Part shown: in pieces, positions 7,421 through 16,474 of the stretch
Numbering within the stretch: the stretch's first letter is position 1
Layout: every line of letters begins with the position of its first letter
NCBI GenBank assembly: GCA_017474925.1
Contig: JAFVGN010000062.1
Coordinates: 1 to 48,566 of the forward strand
Source: Prevotella sp.
GTDB taxonomy: Bacteria; Bacteroidota; Bacteroidia; Bacteroidales; Bacteroidaceae
DNA: 48,566 nt
Direction: 5' to 3'
Notes under the pieces: generated by a model
What the model saw: the letters and a program-made list of their open reading frames with translations, nothing else
What the model was told of the DNA's origin: nothing
The model's database searches: none
Translations under genes and position numbers: made by a program

Positions 7421-10400
7421 TTGAAACTCTTTAAATACATACTCAATATCGTTATATGGACTGTTCTCGGTTTGTATCTTCTATTTATCATGACATTCAA
7501 GATACCTACCGTCCAATCATATTTCGGGCAGCGGCTTTCCTCAGTATTGGCAGGGAAATTAGGCACCAGCGTCTCTATAGGGAGCGTTGACATAGGCATT
7601 CCAAACAATGTGAGGCTACACGATGTTGTCGTGCGCGACCAGCTCGGCAACGACATGTTAATGGCAAAAAGATTAGCTGCGCGAATTGACTTGTTGCCGT
7701 TATTGAATGGAAAGATATCCATCGCTACGGCCCAACTCATAGGACTCAGTGCCGTACTCTACCAACGAGACTCCGTCAGCAAGCCTAATTACCAGTTCGC
7801 TCTCGATGCATTGGCTTCTAAGGACACAACAGACACGACACCGCTCGACCTTCGCATCAACTCGCTTATCATACGAAACAGCAGCATTAGCTACGACAAA
7901 TACTACCAGCCAGACACCCTTAAGACACTAGACCCGAACCATCTGAAAATATCAGATATCAGCGCACACATCATCTTAAAAACGCTCTCCGAGGATTCTG
8001 TCAATGCCAACATCAAACGACTGTCTTTCAAAGAAAAGTCTGGATTAAAGATTGACCGTTTAACCACGAAGTTCACAGGAGGAAGACAGCATAGTCTGCT
8101 CAAGGACTTCTCGCTCAAAATGCCCAATACTCATGTACAACTTGGCGATTTGGAAGCCTATTACCTGATACGTAACCACCAACTGATTGTTCCCTCGCTA
8201 CGTTACAGAGGAAGCATACTTAATTCCGACATAACTCTCTCAGACCTAGCTTGTTTCCTTCCTTCGCTCAACACATTCAACAGCACAATTTCTATCTCCT
8301 CATCCATAGAGGGACAAGGGGAGAAACTAGTCATTCCAGACCTCCTGGTCACCTCAACCACAAGCGACATCACAATCAGTTTGGACGGATGGATACTAGA
8401 TCTGACAGAACACGAGCCCGAGTGGCAAGCCAATATCAACAGTCTAAGCCTCTCGGCTAAGACTCTCAACTTTATCTCCGAGAATCTGAAAGGGAAGCGT
8501 ATGGAGTTGCCTGCCATATTAGCCAGGTTAGGCAACCTGCACCTAACGGGAATAGTCAAGGGAGAAGGCATCGGGAAACTTGACATCCACAGCCAACTCA
8601 ACGCTGATATTGGCAAAGTTGCTTTACAGTTCGAGATTGACAAGCAACGGGCTTTCAAAGGATCTGTCAACACCAAAGGCCTCAATTTAAGACGACTGCT
8701 GGACAACAGGCAGTTTGGCCAACTGGCTACCAATATCAATTTAGAAGGCCGTTTACCTGCAGGCGGCAATCCTATTATCAACGCTAAAGGAATCGTCCAT
8801 CAGTTTGATTTCAATAATTATTTGTACCACAACATCCAAGTAAACGGTTCATACAGTATATCCAACATCATAGGACAAATCAACATTGACGATCCAAATA
8901 TTGGTCTCAATATCAAAGGAAGCATCGACAGGGAAGAGAAAACCAATATCGTTAACATTGAGGCAAAGATAGACCACATGTCGCCACAGGCCATTAACCT
9001 CAGCGACCAATGGGGTGATGCACGCTTCGATACAGACGTCGTTGCGAATTTCAAGGCTAACAACTTGAACGATGCCGTAGGTAGCATTGACGTCAGACAA
9101 TTCTGCATGAGTTCTCCTGTTAATTATTACAAGCTGGACAGTTTACATGTGGAATCGGGCTATGAGGATGAAATCCACTTCGTCAGGTTGAACAGCGACT
9201 TTGGAAGCGTAGACATTACAGGCGACTTTAACTACGAAACGCTGACACATAGCTTTACAAACTTCTTGGCGGCCAACCTTCCTACCCTTCCGGGACTGCC
9301 AAAAGTCAATCCTGACAGTAAAAACAGCTTCGTCATCAATGCCCGCATCACAAAATCAGACTGGCTCCAAAAGCTTCTACAAATTCCTGTCCGGTTAGAA
9401 AAGCCATTGGTGCTGGAAGGTATGATTGATGACCAGACACAAAGCGTTGCCTTAGAATGCGACGTACCCCTTTTCTATTATAATGAAAACGGTTATAGTC
9501 ATGGGCATGTCAGCATATCGGCTCCTACTGATTCCCTATGTTACGACTTACGTATCACAAAATTACATGAGGACAACACCTCGATGGACCTGCGAGCCTT
9601 TGGCAAGGCCGCCAACAACAATCTTCATGCCTCGCTTAACTGGGATAACCACAACCCAACGGAAACGATGAAAGGACAATTGAATGCCATCGCAAACTTC
9701 AGTACGTCATTTGATAACAAGCAGACTGCCCACATCAATATCCAGCCATCTGTCATCAATGTGCACAACTCCAATTGGACCATTGAACCCGCATACATCA
9801 CCTATTCCAAGAACTACCTGAATGTCAAGGGATTCACCATACGCCACGACCAACAGCACATGATTATCAACGGCATTGCCTCAGAGAGCATTACTGACTC
9901 TCTCTATGCAGACCTTATTGACCTTGACGTAGATTACATACTCCAGCTGGTCAACTTTGATGCTGTCGACTTTAACGGCTATGCCTCCGGAACAGGTATT
10001 CTGCGCGGGGTGTTCGGCAATCTGCAGGCAGATGCCCGACTGAGGGTCAGCCAATTTGAATTCGAGCACGGACGCATGGGTACCCTTTATGCAGAAGTCG
10101 ACTGGAACGAAGCCCAGAAGCAAATCGACATCCGCGCCACAGCCGACGACGGGCCTGAGGCCAAAACGTTCATCGATGGCTATGTGTCGCCAGAGCGAAA
10201 CTACATCGACCTAGGTATACGTGCTGACGGTACCTATCTCGACTTTGCACATTCGTTTACCAAAAGTTTTATCAGCAAGATTGACGGGCACGGATCAGGA
10301 GCAGTGAGACTTATTGGTCCGCTGGATGCCATCAACCTTACAGGTGAGTTAGTGGTTAACGGAACGGCACATGTAAAGACACTTGGCTGCACCTACGAGA

Positions 10401-11830
10401 TGCGTAATGATACCCTGCGTATGGTACCCAACGAAATTGAGTTCGTCAACTGCCACATATATGACATACATGGCAATGAGGGAGTCATGACGGGAGGCAT
10501 CCACCATAAGGAACTTACCAAGTTGACATACGACATCTATGTAAACACCGAGAAACTCATGGTCTACGACTTTCCTGATTTCGGCGATGACCTCTTTTAC
10601 GGGACGGTTTTCGTCAACGGCAATACAGCCATTCATGGTAAGGACAGAGAAGTGATCATCGAGGCTGATGTTACCCCGCTCAAAAATTCCGTATTCGTAT
10701 ATAATGCTTCCACACCCGACATCATTACTGATCAGGAGTTTATCCAATGGGGAAACAAGTCAGACAATGGCGAAAACACGGCCAGTGCTGTCAACAATTC
10801 AAATTTCCGTTCAGACATAACCTTACGCATCAAGCTCAATGCCACTCCCGATGCCACCCTGCGACTGCTCATGGACCAGCGTACCAACGACTTCATTACA
10901 CTAAGAGGAAACGGTGACCTACAAGCCACTTATTATAATAAAGGAGGTTTCAGTATGTTCGGCTCATACATCGTCAGTAACGGCACATACAACATCACCA
11001 TCCAAGACATCATACGTAAGGCCTTCACTTTTTCTGAAGGTGGAACCATATCCTTCAGCGGAGACCCCTATGATGCTCAAATCAACATTCAGGCACAACA
11101 CGTTGTTAACGGAGTATCGCTGAGTGACCTCAACGTTGGCAATTCCTTCGCCAATACAGTTCGCGTCAACTGCCTCATGAACATCACAGGACAGCCGCGA
11201 GCTCCCATTGTCGATTTCGACCTTGACATTCTGAACGTCAACAGCGATGAGAAGTCGATGCTGCGTTCCATGATTAACGGGCAAGAGGAGATGCGCCAGC
11301 AAGTCATTTATCTGCTGGCCGTTGGACGTTTCTATCCTCAGGGAGCCAACAATGCCACGACCAACGAGAACCAACGCAACAGCACCTCTCTGGCCATGCA
11401 AAGCCTACTGTCCGGTACCTTAAGCGGACAGATTAACTCCATGCTCTCGCAAGTCATCAAGAGCAACAACTGGAACTTTGGTGCCAATATCTCAACAGGT
11501 GATGAAGGATGGAACAATGCCGAATACGAAGGAATTATCAACGGGCGATTGCTCAACAACAGACTGCTCATTAATGGTCAGTTTGGCTATCGCGACAATG
11601 CAACAACAGCCAATCCCTCCTTCATTGGCGACTTTGACATCCGATACCTGCTATTCCCTAACGGCAATCTGGCACTGAAAGTCTACAATCAGAACAACGA
11701 CCGCTACTTCACCCGTTCGTCGCTCAACACACAAGGCATCGGCATCATCATGAAGAAAGACTTCAATGGTTGGAACGACCTTTTCAACATCAAGCGTAAA
11801 AGGAAAGAAAAGCCAAAGAAGGACGAGTAG
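7421..11830 (+). CDS. tamB: TamB-like translocation/assembly module protein
   Basis: A 1469-residue protein of the TamB (AsmA-like, DUF490) class, which spans the periplasm between inner and outer membranes and takes part in outer-membrane protein or lipid transport. One signal-anchor helix is at residues 7-26. It is followed by a very long series of beta-strand repeats with alternating hydrophobic residues and frequent DI, NI and GxI elements, and by a TamB C-terminal domain in about the last 400 residues (RLLMDQRTNDFITLRGNGDL, then PRAPIVDFDLDILN and a porin-like end). The start codon is TTG; the next Met lies inside the membrane helix, so TTG is the sensible start. Length exceeds E. coli TamB (1259), as is usual in Bacteroidota. 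Divergent from nqr. Confidence 0.88.
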   Translation: MKLFKYILNIVIWTVLGLYLLFIMTFKIPTVQSYFGQRLSSVLAGKLGTSVSIGSVDIGIPNNVRLHDVVVRDQLGNDMLMAKRLAARIDLLPLLNGKISIATAQLIGLSAVLYQRDSVSKPNYQFALDALASKDTTDTTPLDLRINSLIIRNSSISYDKYYQPDTLKTLDPNHLKISDISAHIILKTLSEDSVNANIKRLSFKEKSGLKIDRLTTKFTGGRQHSLLKDFSLKMPNTHVQLGDLEAYYLIRNHQLIVPSLRYRGSILNSDITLSDLACFLPSLNTFNSTISISSSIEGQGEKLVIPDLLVTSTTSDITISLDGWILDLTEHEPEWQANINSLSLSAKTLNFISENLKGKRMELPAILARLGNLHLTGIVKGEGIGKLDIHSQLNADIGKVALQFEIDKQRAFKGSVNTKGLNLRRLLDNRQFGQLATNINLEGRLPAGGNPIINAKGIVHQFDFNNYLYHNIQVNGSYSISNIIGQINIDDPNIGLNIKGSIDREEKTNIVNIEAKIDHMSPQAINLSDQWGDARFDTDVVANFKANNLNDAVGSIDVRQFCMSSPVNYYKLDSLHVESGYEDEIHFVRLNSDFGSVDITGDFNYETLTHSFTNFLAANLPTLPGLPKVNPDSKNSFVINARITKSDWLQKLLQIPVRLEKPLVLEGMIDDQTQSVALECDVPLFYYNENGYSHGHVSISAPTDSLCYDLRITKLHEDNTSMDLRAFGKAANNNLHASLNWDNHNPTETMKGQLNAIANFSTSFDNKQTAHINIQPSVINVHNSNWTIEPAYITYSKNYLNVKGFTIRHDQQHMIINGIASESITDSLYADLIDLDVDYILQLVNFDAVDFNGYASGTGILRGVFGNLQADARLRVSQFEFEHGRMGTLYAEVDWNEAQKQIDIRATADDGPEAKTFIDGYVSPERNYIDLGIRADGTYLDFAHSFTKSFISKIDGHGSGAVRLIGPLDAINLTGELVVNGTAHVKTLGCTYEMRNDTLRMVPNEIEFVNCHIYDIHGNEGVMTGGIHHKELTKLTYDIYVNTEKLMVYDFPDFGDDLFYGTVFVNGNTAIHGKDREVIIEADVTPLKNSVFVYNASTPDIITDQEFIQWGNKSDNGENTASAVNNSNFRSDITLRIKLNATPDATLRLLMDQRTNDFITLRGNGDLQATYYNKGGFSMFGSYIVSNGTYNITIQDIIRKAFTFSEGGTISFSGDPYDAQINIQAQHVVNGVSLSDLNVGNSFANTVRVNCLMNITGQPRAPIVDFDLDILNVNSDEKSMLRSMINGQEEMRQQVIYLLAVGRFYPQGANNATTNENQRNSTSLAMQSLLSGTLSGQINSMLSQVIKSNNWNFGANISTGDEGWNNAEYEGIINGRLLNNRLLINGQFGYRDNATTANPSFIGDFDIRYLLFPNGNLALKVYNQNNDRYFTRSSLNTQGIGIIMKKDFNGWNDLFNIKRKRKEKPKKDE

Positions 11831-11883
11831 CGTTCTTCAACGACCTCACAGCACTTCAGCCAATCACTTCCATCAATTGCGAG

Positions 11884-12906
11884 TCAAACAGGCAAATCAG
11901 AGAACAACTTGCGTCCTTTGACATAATACTGCCATAATAGGGAAAAAGAGCGATGTTCAGGGATGGAGGTAACGACTCGCGAGGCCTGAATCTCCCGACG
12001 ATCTTGCTCAAAGTCCTTTCGCCATCGACGGAAAGCACGACGGGCACGATAAATAGCCAGGAAATCGCCTAAGTTTTGGTTCAGGAGCAGTGTTTCCCAT
12101 GCAGCCAGATAATCAAGGAACCAACGCCATCGCATGACATAGTTGAGTTCTGATTCTGGCAGACATTTATATAGCATTGTCAGGTTGTTGCGAAAATTAA
12201 GGAAAGTCTTCATGGGATTCGATTTAGGGAGGGTTCCACCTCCCACATGATAAACATAGCTCTCGGGCAGGCAGGAAATCCTACGTCCTTTGATGCGCAA
12301 ACGCCAACAAAGGTCGATTTCCTCATTATGGGCAAAAAAACGTCCATCAAGCCCTCCACAATCCCAATAGTCCTTGGAACGTATCATGAGAGCGGCTCCT
12401 GTAGCCCAAAGCAGATCACAACGATAGTCATATTGCCCATTGTCTTCTTCTATGGTATCGAAAATGCGTCCACGACAGAAGGGATAACCATATCGGTCAA
12501 GATATCCCCCACTCGCACCAGCATACTCAAACATATCCTTATTATATATAGAGAGCAGTTTAGGTTGGCATGCTGCTACATCCTGATGGACATCCATAAA
12601 CTCAATAAGAGGTGTCAGCCAGTGATGGGTAACCTCAATGTCGGAATTTAGCAGAAGATAATATTCGGCATCTATCTGACTTAATGCCTTGTTATACCCC
12701 TCGGCAAAGCCCCAGTTCTTCTCAAGAACAATGAGCTTGCATTCAGGAAACTGACTTCGCAACAAATCGAGCGAGTCGTCCGTTGAAGCATTGTCGGCCA
12801 CATAGACTGTAGCCTCATCACGGGAATAGTTGAGAACGGTGGGCAAATACTTGGCCAGCATCGAAGCACCGTTCCAGTTGAGTATAACGATAGCGACTTT
12901 ATCCAT
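11884..12906 (-). CDS. Family 2 glycosyltransferase
   Basis: A 340-residue GT-A fold glycosyltransferase, probably adding a sugar to a cell-surface polysaccharide or lipid-linked glycan in the cytoplasm. The N-terminus VAIVILNWNG (residues 4-13) and VADNASTDDS (36-45) bind the nucleotide sugar. NSDIEV (87-92) holds the metal-binding D-x-D-type residues. The later EIDLCWRLR motif is typical of the rhamnosyltransferase-like GT2 branch (WcaE/RfbN-type). No membrane helix is seen. Its start overlaps the end of mtaB by 8 bases, so the two are probably co-transcribed, although their functions are unrelated. The sugar donor and acceptor cannot be told from the sequence. Confidence 0.85.
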   Translation of the reverse strand: MDKVAIVILNWNGASMLAKYLPTVLNYSRDEATVYVADNASTDDSLDLLRSQFPECKLIVLEKNWGFAEGYNKALSQIDAEYYLLLNSDIEVTHHWLTPLIEFMDVHQDVAACQPKLLSIYNKDMFEYAGASGGYLDRYGYPFCRGRIFDTIEEDNGQYDYRCDLLWATGAALMIRSKDYWDCGGLDGRFFAHNEEIDLCWRLRIKGRRISCLPESYVYHVGGGTLPKSNPMKTFLNFRNNLTMLYKCLPESELNYVMRWRWFLDYLAAWETLLLNQNLGDFLAIYRARRAFRRWRKDFEQDRREIQASRVVTSIPEHRSFSLLWQYYVKGRKLFSDLPV

Positions 12907-14248
12907 TATTAAGAATTGCCTTTAAAGCTGTTTGATCATGATTGAAATCCCCAAGCCGAACCTGCATCAGCTGGTTGTCGTATTCCTCGTGGGCTTCCGC
13001 CGGAGGGAGTTCTACCCGGATATAGTTCTTGGTGAAACCATGCATCGCCCGGCCTCGGGTAGCCTTCTCGAAAAGTACTTCTGCCTGCTGACCGATATGG
13101 CACTGATAGAAGTTCCTTGTCTTCTGGTCGGAAAGTTCCAAAAGACGCTGGCTACGCTGACGCTTGTCCTGGTCGGACACAACATAAGGTATGCTGAGTG
13201 CAGAGGTTCCTGGACGTTCCGAATAGGGGAAAACGTGCAACTGGGTGATTTCGAGTTGTTGCAAAAAGCTATAAGTCTCCTCGAAACACTCTGGCGTCTC
13301 ACCACGACACCCAACCATCACGTCAACACCAATAAAGGCATCGGGCATCACTTCCTTGATGCGATTTATCTTATCGGCAAAGAGCTGACGATCATAATGC
13401 CGGTGCATCAGCTTTAATACCGTATCGCTGCCACTCTGCAAAGGAATATGGAAATGAGGCATGAAAGCGCGGCTCTGAGCACAATAGTCTATCAGCTCGT
13501 CACTCAGCAAGTCGGGTTCCAAGCTGCTGATACGATAACGGCTTATACCCTTTACCTCGTCAAGTGCCTTAACCAAGTCGATGAAGTGCTCCCCTGTTGT
13601 CTTGCCGAAATCACCTATATTCACACCCGTCAGCACTATTTCCTTACCTCCTTCCCTTGCAGCCTCCTCGGCTTGTACCACCAACGAGGCTATGGACGGA
13701 TTACGACTGAAGCCACGAGCGTAAGGAATAGTACAGTAGGTACAGAAATAGTCACAACCATCCTGCACTTTCAGAAAATAACGTGTACGGTTGCCACGCG
13801 AACAACTGGGAGCAAAGGTCTTGATATCTTTCGTCTTCTCTGTTCTGTACGATGCGGTATTATCCCGCTTTGAAGAACGATTGACAAAGGCATCGGACAA
13901 AAACTGGATGAGGCTAGCCTTTTCGTTAGAGCCAAGCACGAGATCGACCCCGTCAATGTGAGCCACCTTCTGAGGCTCCAGCTGGGCGTAGCAGCCTGTT
14001 ACGACGACAAAGGCCCCAGGATTCTCACGTACCAGCCGATGAATTGCCTGACGGCACTTATGATCAGCGACCTCGGTAACCGAACAGGTATTGATAAGAC
14101 ATATATCAGCAGGTTCGCCCTTCTTGGCCGTCTGTACCCCCATCTGTTGTAAAATCTTAGCAAAGGTGGAGGTCTCTGAGAAGTTCAACTTACATCCCAG
14201 TGTGAAATATGCAGCATGTTTGCCTTGAAAAGCAGAAGTATCTATCAT
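12899..14248 (-). CDS. mtaB: tRNA t6A37 methylthiotransferase MtaB
   Basis: MtaB is a radical-SAM enzyme that adds a methylthio group to N6-threonylcarbamoyladenosine 37 of ANN-decoding tRNAs (ms2t6A). The 449-residue protein has the three-domain layout of the family. The N-terminal UPF0004 domain has TLGCKLNFSE with Cys19, plus Cys55 and Cys86 for the auxiliary 4Fe-4S cluster. The radical-SAM core has CDYFCTYC (Cys165, Cys169, Cys172). A TRAM-like C-terminal domain follows. The TLGCKLN start favours MtaB over MiaB (TxGCQMN) and RimO. It has its own strong promoter (14280-14311) and is followed by the glycosyltransferase gene with an 8-base overlap. Confidence 0.93.
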   Translation of the reverse strand: MIDTSAFQGKHAAYFTLGCKLNFSETSTFAKILQQMGVQTAKKGEPADICLINTCSVTEVADHKCRQAIHRLVRENPGAFVVVTGCYAQLEPQKVAHIDGVDLVLGSNEKASLIQFLSDAFVNRSSKRDNTASYRTEKTKDIKTFAPSCSRGNRTRYFLKVQDGCDYFCTYCTIPYARGFSRNPSIASLVVQAEEAAREGGKEIVLTGVNIGDFGKTTGEHFIDLVKALDEVKGISRYRISSLEPDLLSDELIDYCAQSRAFMPHFHIPLQSGSDTVLKLMHRHYDRQLFADKINRIKEVMPDAFIGVDVMVGCRGETPECFEETYSFLQQLEITQLHVFPYSERPGTSALSIPYVVSDQDKRQRSQRLLELSDQKTRNFYQCHIGQQAEVLFEKATRGRAMHGFTKNYIRVELPPAEAHEEYDNQLMQVRLGDFNHDQTALKAILNNG

Positions 14249-14279
14249 ATATAAGGTGGTTGGATACGTTAACTGGGGA

Positions 14280-14311
14280 CAAAGGTACGACTAAGTGAGC
14301 GAAAAACCAAA
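14280..14311 (-). promoter_or_regulatory. Promoter of mtaB
   Basis: The minus strand carries TTTG at 14311-14308, a 20-base spacer and TACCTTTG at 14287-14280. The spacer contains GCTCACTTAGTCG, shared almost exactly with the promoters at 24041 and, in part, 38065. The gene-free stretch 14249-14581 holds this promoter and that of the small lipoprotein; I see nothing else in it. Confidence 0.8.
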
Positions 14312-14521
14312 TTTTGTTGCAGCGAAAACAAAAAATTATCATCACACGTCATCACAATAAAATACGCTTTTTGCTCTTTTTTAGCAATCATTCGATAAAG
14401 TGTAATTTTTGCACGAATTTTAACATTTCGCAAATTGCTGATTTACAGAGACTTGCAAAAAAGTTACAAAAATGTACAAAAAAAAGTCGCAAAAAAAAGA
14501 ACAACATATCAAAAAAATGCC

Positions 14522-14529
14522 TAACTTTG
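14522..14529 (+). promoter_or_regulatory. Promoter -7 element of the small lipoprotein gene
   Basis: TAACTTTG matches TAnnTTTG and lies about 52 bases before the ATG at 14582. The upstream region is an A-rich tract of about 60 bases that may act as an UP-like element; no clear TTTG at -33. Confidence 0.6.
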
Positions 14530-14581
14530 CAGCGTTTTAATAAACAAATGATTGTTTTACAGATTTAAAAGCATTAGAAAA

Positions 14582-14764
14582 ATGAAGAAATTAGTATTTA
14601 TGTTCGTAGCTGTTGCAGCTATTTCGTTCGCTTCTTGTGGTCAGAAGACCGCTCAGGCTGAGGCTGTTGATTCAGATTCAATCGCAGAGGTTGCTCCTGT
14701 TGACACTGTTGCTCCTGCTGACACTGTAGCTGCTGACACCATCGCTAAGGATAGCGTTAAGTAA
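14582..14764 (+). CDS. Small Asp/Ala/Val-rich lipoprotein
   Basis: A 60-residue protein. The ATG at 14582 is chosen over an in-frame ATG at 14552 because it starts a textbook lipoprotein signal (MKKLVFMFVAVAAISFASC, Cys19). The mature part is about 41 residues of low complexity, dominated by Asp, Ala, Val, Thr and Ser, with repeats of the PADTVA / PVDTVA type, so it is acidic and probably disordered. It has a promoter and a strong terminator, hence a single-gene unit that may be well expressed. Similar short acidic lipoproteins are common in Prevotella and Bacteroides; their role is unknown. Confidence 0.8.
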   Translation: MKKLVFMFVAVAAISFASCGQKTAQAEAVDSDSIAEVAPVDTVAPADTVAADTIAKDSVK

Positions 14765-14790
14765 TTAGCACGAACTAATTGAGAGAATTG

Positions 14791-14821
14791 CCGCCGGACA
14801 TACGTCCGACGGTTTTTTTTG
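14791..14821 (+). terminator. Terminator of the small lipoprotein gene
   Basis: A 9-bp stem (14791-14799 with 14804-14812, one mismatch) with a tight loop is followed by eight T. It lies 26 bases after the stop codon. Confidence 0.85.
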
Positions 14822-14834
14822 TCTACTAGAACTT

Positions 14835-14911
14835 CTAGACAATCTAGACAATCTAGACTATCTAGACTATCTAGACAATCTAGACAATCTAGACTATCTA
14901 GACTATCTAGA
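14835..14911. repeat. 9-bp tandem array CTAGACAAT / CTAGACTAT
   Basis: Eight complete 9-bp units and a partial ninth. The last three bases alternate in pairs: AAT, AAT, TAT, TAT, AAT, AAT, TAT, TAT, giving a 36-bp higher-order period. Every junction contains the palindrome TCTAGA. The array lies between the plus-strand lipoprotein terminator and the minus-strand rplI terminator, and any reading (SLDCLD...) is period-driven and not a gene. Confidence 0.9.
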
Positions 14912-14950
14912 AAAAAAAGAAAATCCCAGTTGCACAAGACAACCGGGATT
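14911..14950 (-). terminator. Terminator of the rpsF-rpsR-rplI operon
   Basis: An 11-bp stem (14922-14932 with 14940-14950, one mismatch) with a 7-base loop is followed on the minus strand by TTTCTTTTTTTT. It lies 37 bases beyond the rplI stop. Confidence 0.85.
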
Positions 14951-14986
14951 CACCAGTTAAATACTATGATTTGCTTTACAGCGGTA

Positions 14987-15529
14987 TTATTCTTCAGCAG
15001 TCTCTTCCTGAGCAGGAGCCTCTTCTGCTACAGGAGCCTCTTCTACAACAGGAGCAGCAACTTCCTCTTTATTCTCCTTTGCAATAGCATTCTCAGCAAC
15101 AACCTTTACAGGAATCTCAACAGTAACCTCCTTGTGGAAGTGTACCATAGCAACGAAGTCACCAATGGTCTTAGCATCCTTCATGGTGATAATCTTGCGA
15201 TCAATCTCATGACCCAGCTTCTTCAGCTCATCAGCCACCTGATTGGCACCAACAGAACCATAGAGCTGACCAGTAGCACTTACCTTAGCTGCAATGCATA
15301 GAGCAACATCCTTGATAGCCTCAGCCTTTTTCTCAGCTGCTTCCTTCATGGCAGCCAACTTGTGAGCCTGCTGCTTCAGATTCTCAGCCAGAATCTTCTT
15401 GGCCATCGGAGAGGCAATAACACCCTTACCCTGAGGAATCAGGTAGTTACGGCCATAGCCAGACTTTACATTAACGATATCGTTCTTGAATCCCAGACCG
15501 ATAATATCTTCTTTCAGTATAATTTCCAT
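14987..15529 (-). CDS. rplI: 50S ribosomal protein L9
   Basis: L9 binds 23S rRNA at the base of the L1 stalk and helps maintain reading frame. The 180-residue protein begins with the standard L9 N-domain (MEIILKEDIIGLGFK, then GYGRNYLIPQGKG at about 24-36), a long central helix (about 40-75) and a C-domain ending near residue 150. After it comes an extension of about 30 residues rich in Glu, Ala, Pro and Val (repeats of EEAPVAEEAPAQEE type) that is absent from E. coli L9 (149 residues) and is probably disordered. Third gene of rpsF-rpsR-rplI, 19 bases after rpsR. Confidence 0.97.
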   Translation of the reverse strand: MEIILKEDIIGLGFKNDIVNVKSGYGRNYLIPQGKGVIASPMAKKILAENLKQQAHKLAAMKEAAEKKAEAIKDVALCIAAKVSATGQLYGSVGANQVADELKKLGHEIDRKIITMKDAKTIGDFVAMVHFHKEVTVEIPVKVVAENAIAKENKEEVAAPVVEEAPVAEEAPAQEETAEE

Positions 15530-15548
15530 TTCTTGCGTCCTCCTTGAT

Positions 15549-15815
15549 TTACTTCATCATGTCAGTTACGTAAGGCAGCAGAGCAATCTGGCGGGCACGC
15601 TTAACGGCCTGAGCCACTCGACGCTGATACTTCAGAGAGGTACCCGTGATACGGCGAGGTAGAATCTTACCCTGCTCGTTCAGGAACTTCTTCAGGAACT
15701 CGGGATCTTTGTAGTCAATGTACTTGATACCACTTTTCTTGAAGCGGCAGTACTTCTTCTTCTTGGTGTCGATAGAAGGAGCATTCAAATAGCGGATTTC
15801 TGATTCTTGTGCCAT
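15549..15815 (-). CDS. rpsR: 30S ribosomal protein S18
   Basis: S18 forms a heterodimer with S6 on the platform of the 30S subunit. The 88-residue protein has the conserved core: [17 protein letters not shown], then [31 protein letters not shown] near the C-terminus. Length is slightly above E. coli S18 (75) because of a longer N-terminus. It lies 2 bases after rpsF, supporting coupled synthesis of the two partners. Confidence 0.98.
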   Translation of the reverse strand: MAQESEIRYLNAPSIDTKKKKYCRFKKSGIKYIDYKDPEFLKKFLNEQGKILPRRITGTSLKYQRRVAQAVKRARQIALLPYVTDMMK

Positions 15816-15817
15816 AA

Positions 15818-16162
15818 TTAAGCCTCCTCTTTTTTAGCATTTTTATTACGACGCTTCTCAGCATACTCAATAGCATACTTGTCAAGCTTAACTGTCTGGA
15901 AGCGGATAACCTTCTCGTCACGACGATAGGCAGTCTCCAGTACCTTGATTACTGATGGCTCAGCCTTGAACTCTAACAGGCAGTAGAAACCTGTAGATTT
16001 CTTCTCGATAGCGTAAGCCATCTTCTTCAGTCCCCAGGTCTCTTCGTTCAGAATCTCTGCACCCTTATCGGTGAGAACCTTCTTGAATTTAGCGACCGTT
16101 TCCTTCATCTGTTCATCAGACAAAACGGGAGTCAAAATGAAAACGGTTTCGTATTGATTCAT
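15818..16162 (-). CDS. rpsF: 30S ribosomal protein S6
   Basis: S6 binds the central domain of 16S rRNA as a partner of S18. The 114-residue protein opens with [19 protein letters not shown], typical of the family, has the [17 protein letters not shown] stretch in the middle and ends in a lysine-rich tail. It is the first gene of rpsF-rpsR-rplI; the promoter is at 16209-16216. In many bacteria the S6:S18 pair represses its own operon through the leader; here the leader is about 45 bases and AT-rich, and I do not see the known CCG-bulge hairpin. Confidence 0.97.
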   Translation of the reverse strand: MNQYETVFILTPVLSDEQMKETVAKFKKVLTDKGAEILNEETWGLKKMAYAIEKKSTGFYCLLEFKAEPSVIKVLETAYRRDEKVIRFQTVKLDKYAIEYAEKRRNKNAKKEEA

Positions 16163-16208
16163 ACTACTTTAAATAATTAATTAATGTTATTTTTGCAAAT
16201 TGCGGGTG

Positions 16209-16216
16209 CAAAGGTA
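16209..16216 (-). promoter_or_regulatory. Promoter -7 element of rpsF-rpsR-rplI
   Basis: TACCTTTG on the minus strand, followed by GC, matches the strong consensus. It is divergent from the -7 element at 16260-16267. Confidence 0.7.
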
Positions 16217-16259
16217 CAAAAAAATGAGAAAAGAGAAATGAGAAATGAGATTTATTTCG

Positions 16260-16267
16260 TAATTTTG
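16260..16267 (+). promoter_or_regulatory. Promoter -7 element for the 59-aa protein and tex
   Basis: TAATTTTG matches TAnnTTTG and lies 19 bases before the ATG at 16287. Confidence 0.55.
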
Positions 16268-16286
16268 CCTGAAATTTAACGTTTTT

Positions 16287-16466
16287 ATGAAGAAATTAGC
16301 TCATAATATAGGTATATTCCTTATTATAATAGGAACTTTGACACTTTTGGCGACCCGTTTTCATGCTCTCGCCAACCATAACTACCTGCTCGTCGTTGGC
16401 CTCTTGTTCATTGTAATTGGTATCGGGGCACACATTAGGACTATCAAGCACGAAAGCAAATACTAA
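16287..16466 (+). CDS. Small two-helix membrane protein
   Basis: A 59-residue protein starting MKKLAHNIGIFLIIIGTLTL and ending in IKHESKY. It has two hydrophobic segments (about residues 8-22 and 33-48) separated by a polar turn with His and Asn, so both ends are probably on the same side of the inner membrane. It has its own upstream -7 element (16260) and its stop is 8 bases before the tex start, which suggests one transcript. I do not recognise a named family; small paired-helix proteins of this length are often overlooked in annotation. Confidence 0.7.
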   Translation: MKKLAHNIGIFLIIIGTLTLLATRFHALANHNYLLVVGLLFIVIGIGAHIRTIKHESKY

Positions 16467-16474
16467 ATGACCAC

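Noticed and set aside
8203-8781. 192-codon minus-strand frame inside the tamB-like gene
   Set aside because: Antisense shadow; composition follows the complementary strand and no start signals are seen.
14653-15301. Frames on both strands reading LDCLDSLD or SRQSRLSR repeats
   Set aside because: Produced by the 9-bp tandem array and running into rplI and the lipoprotein gene.
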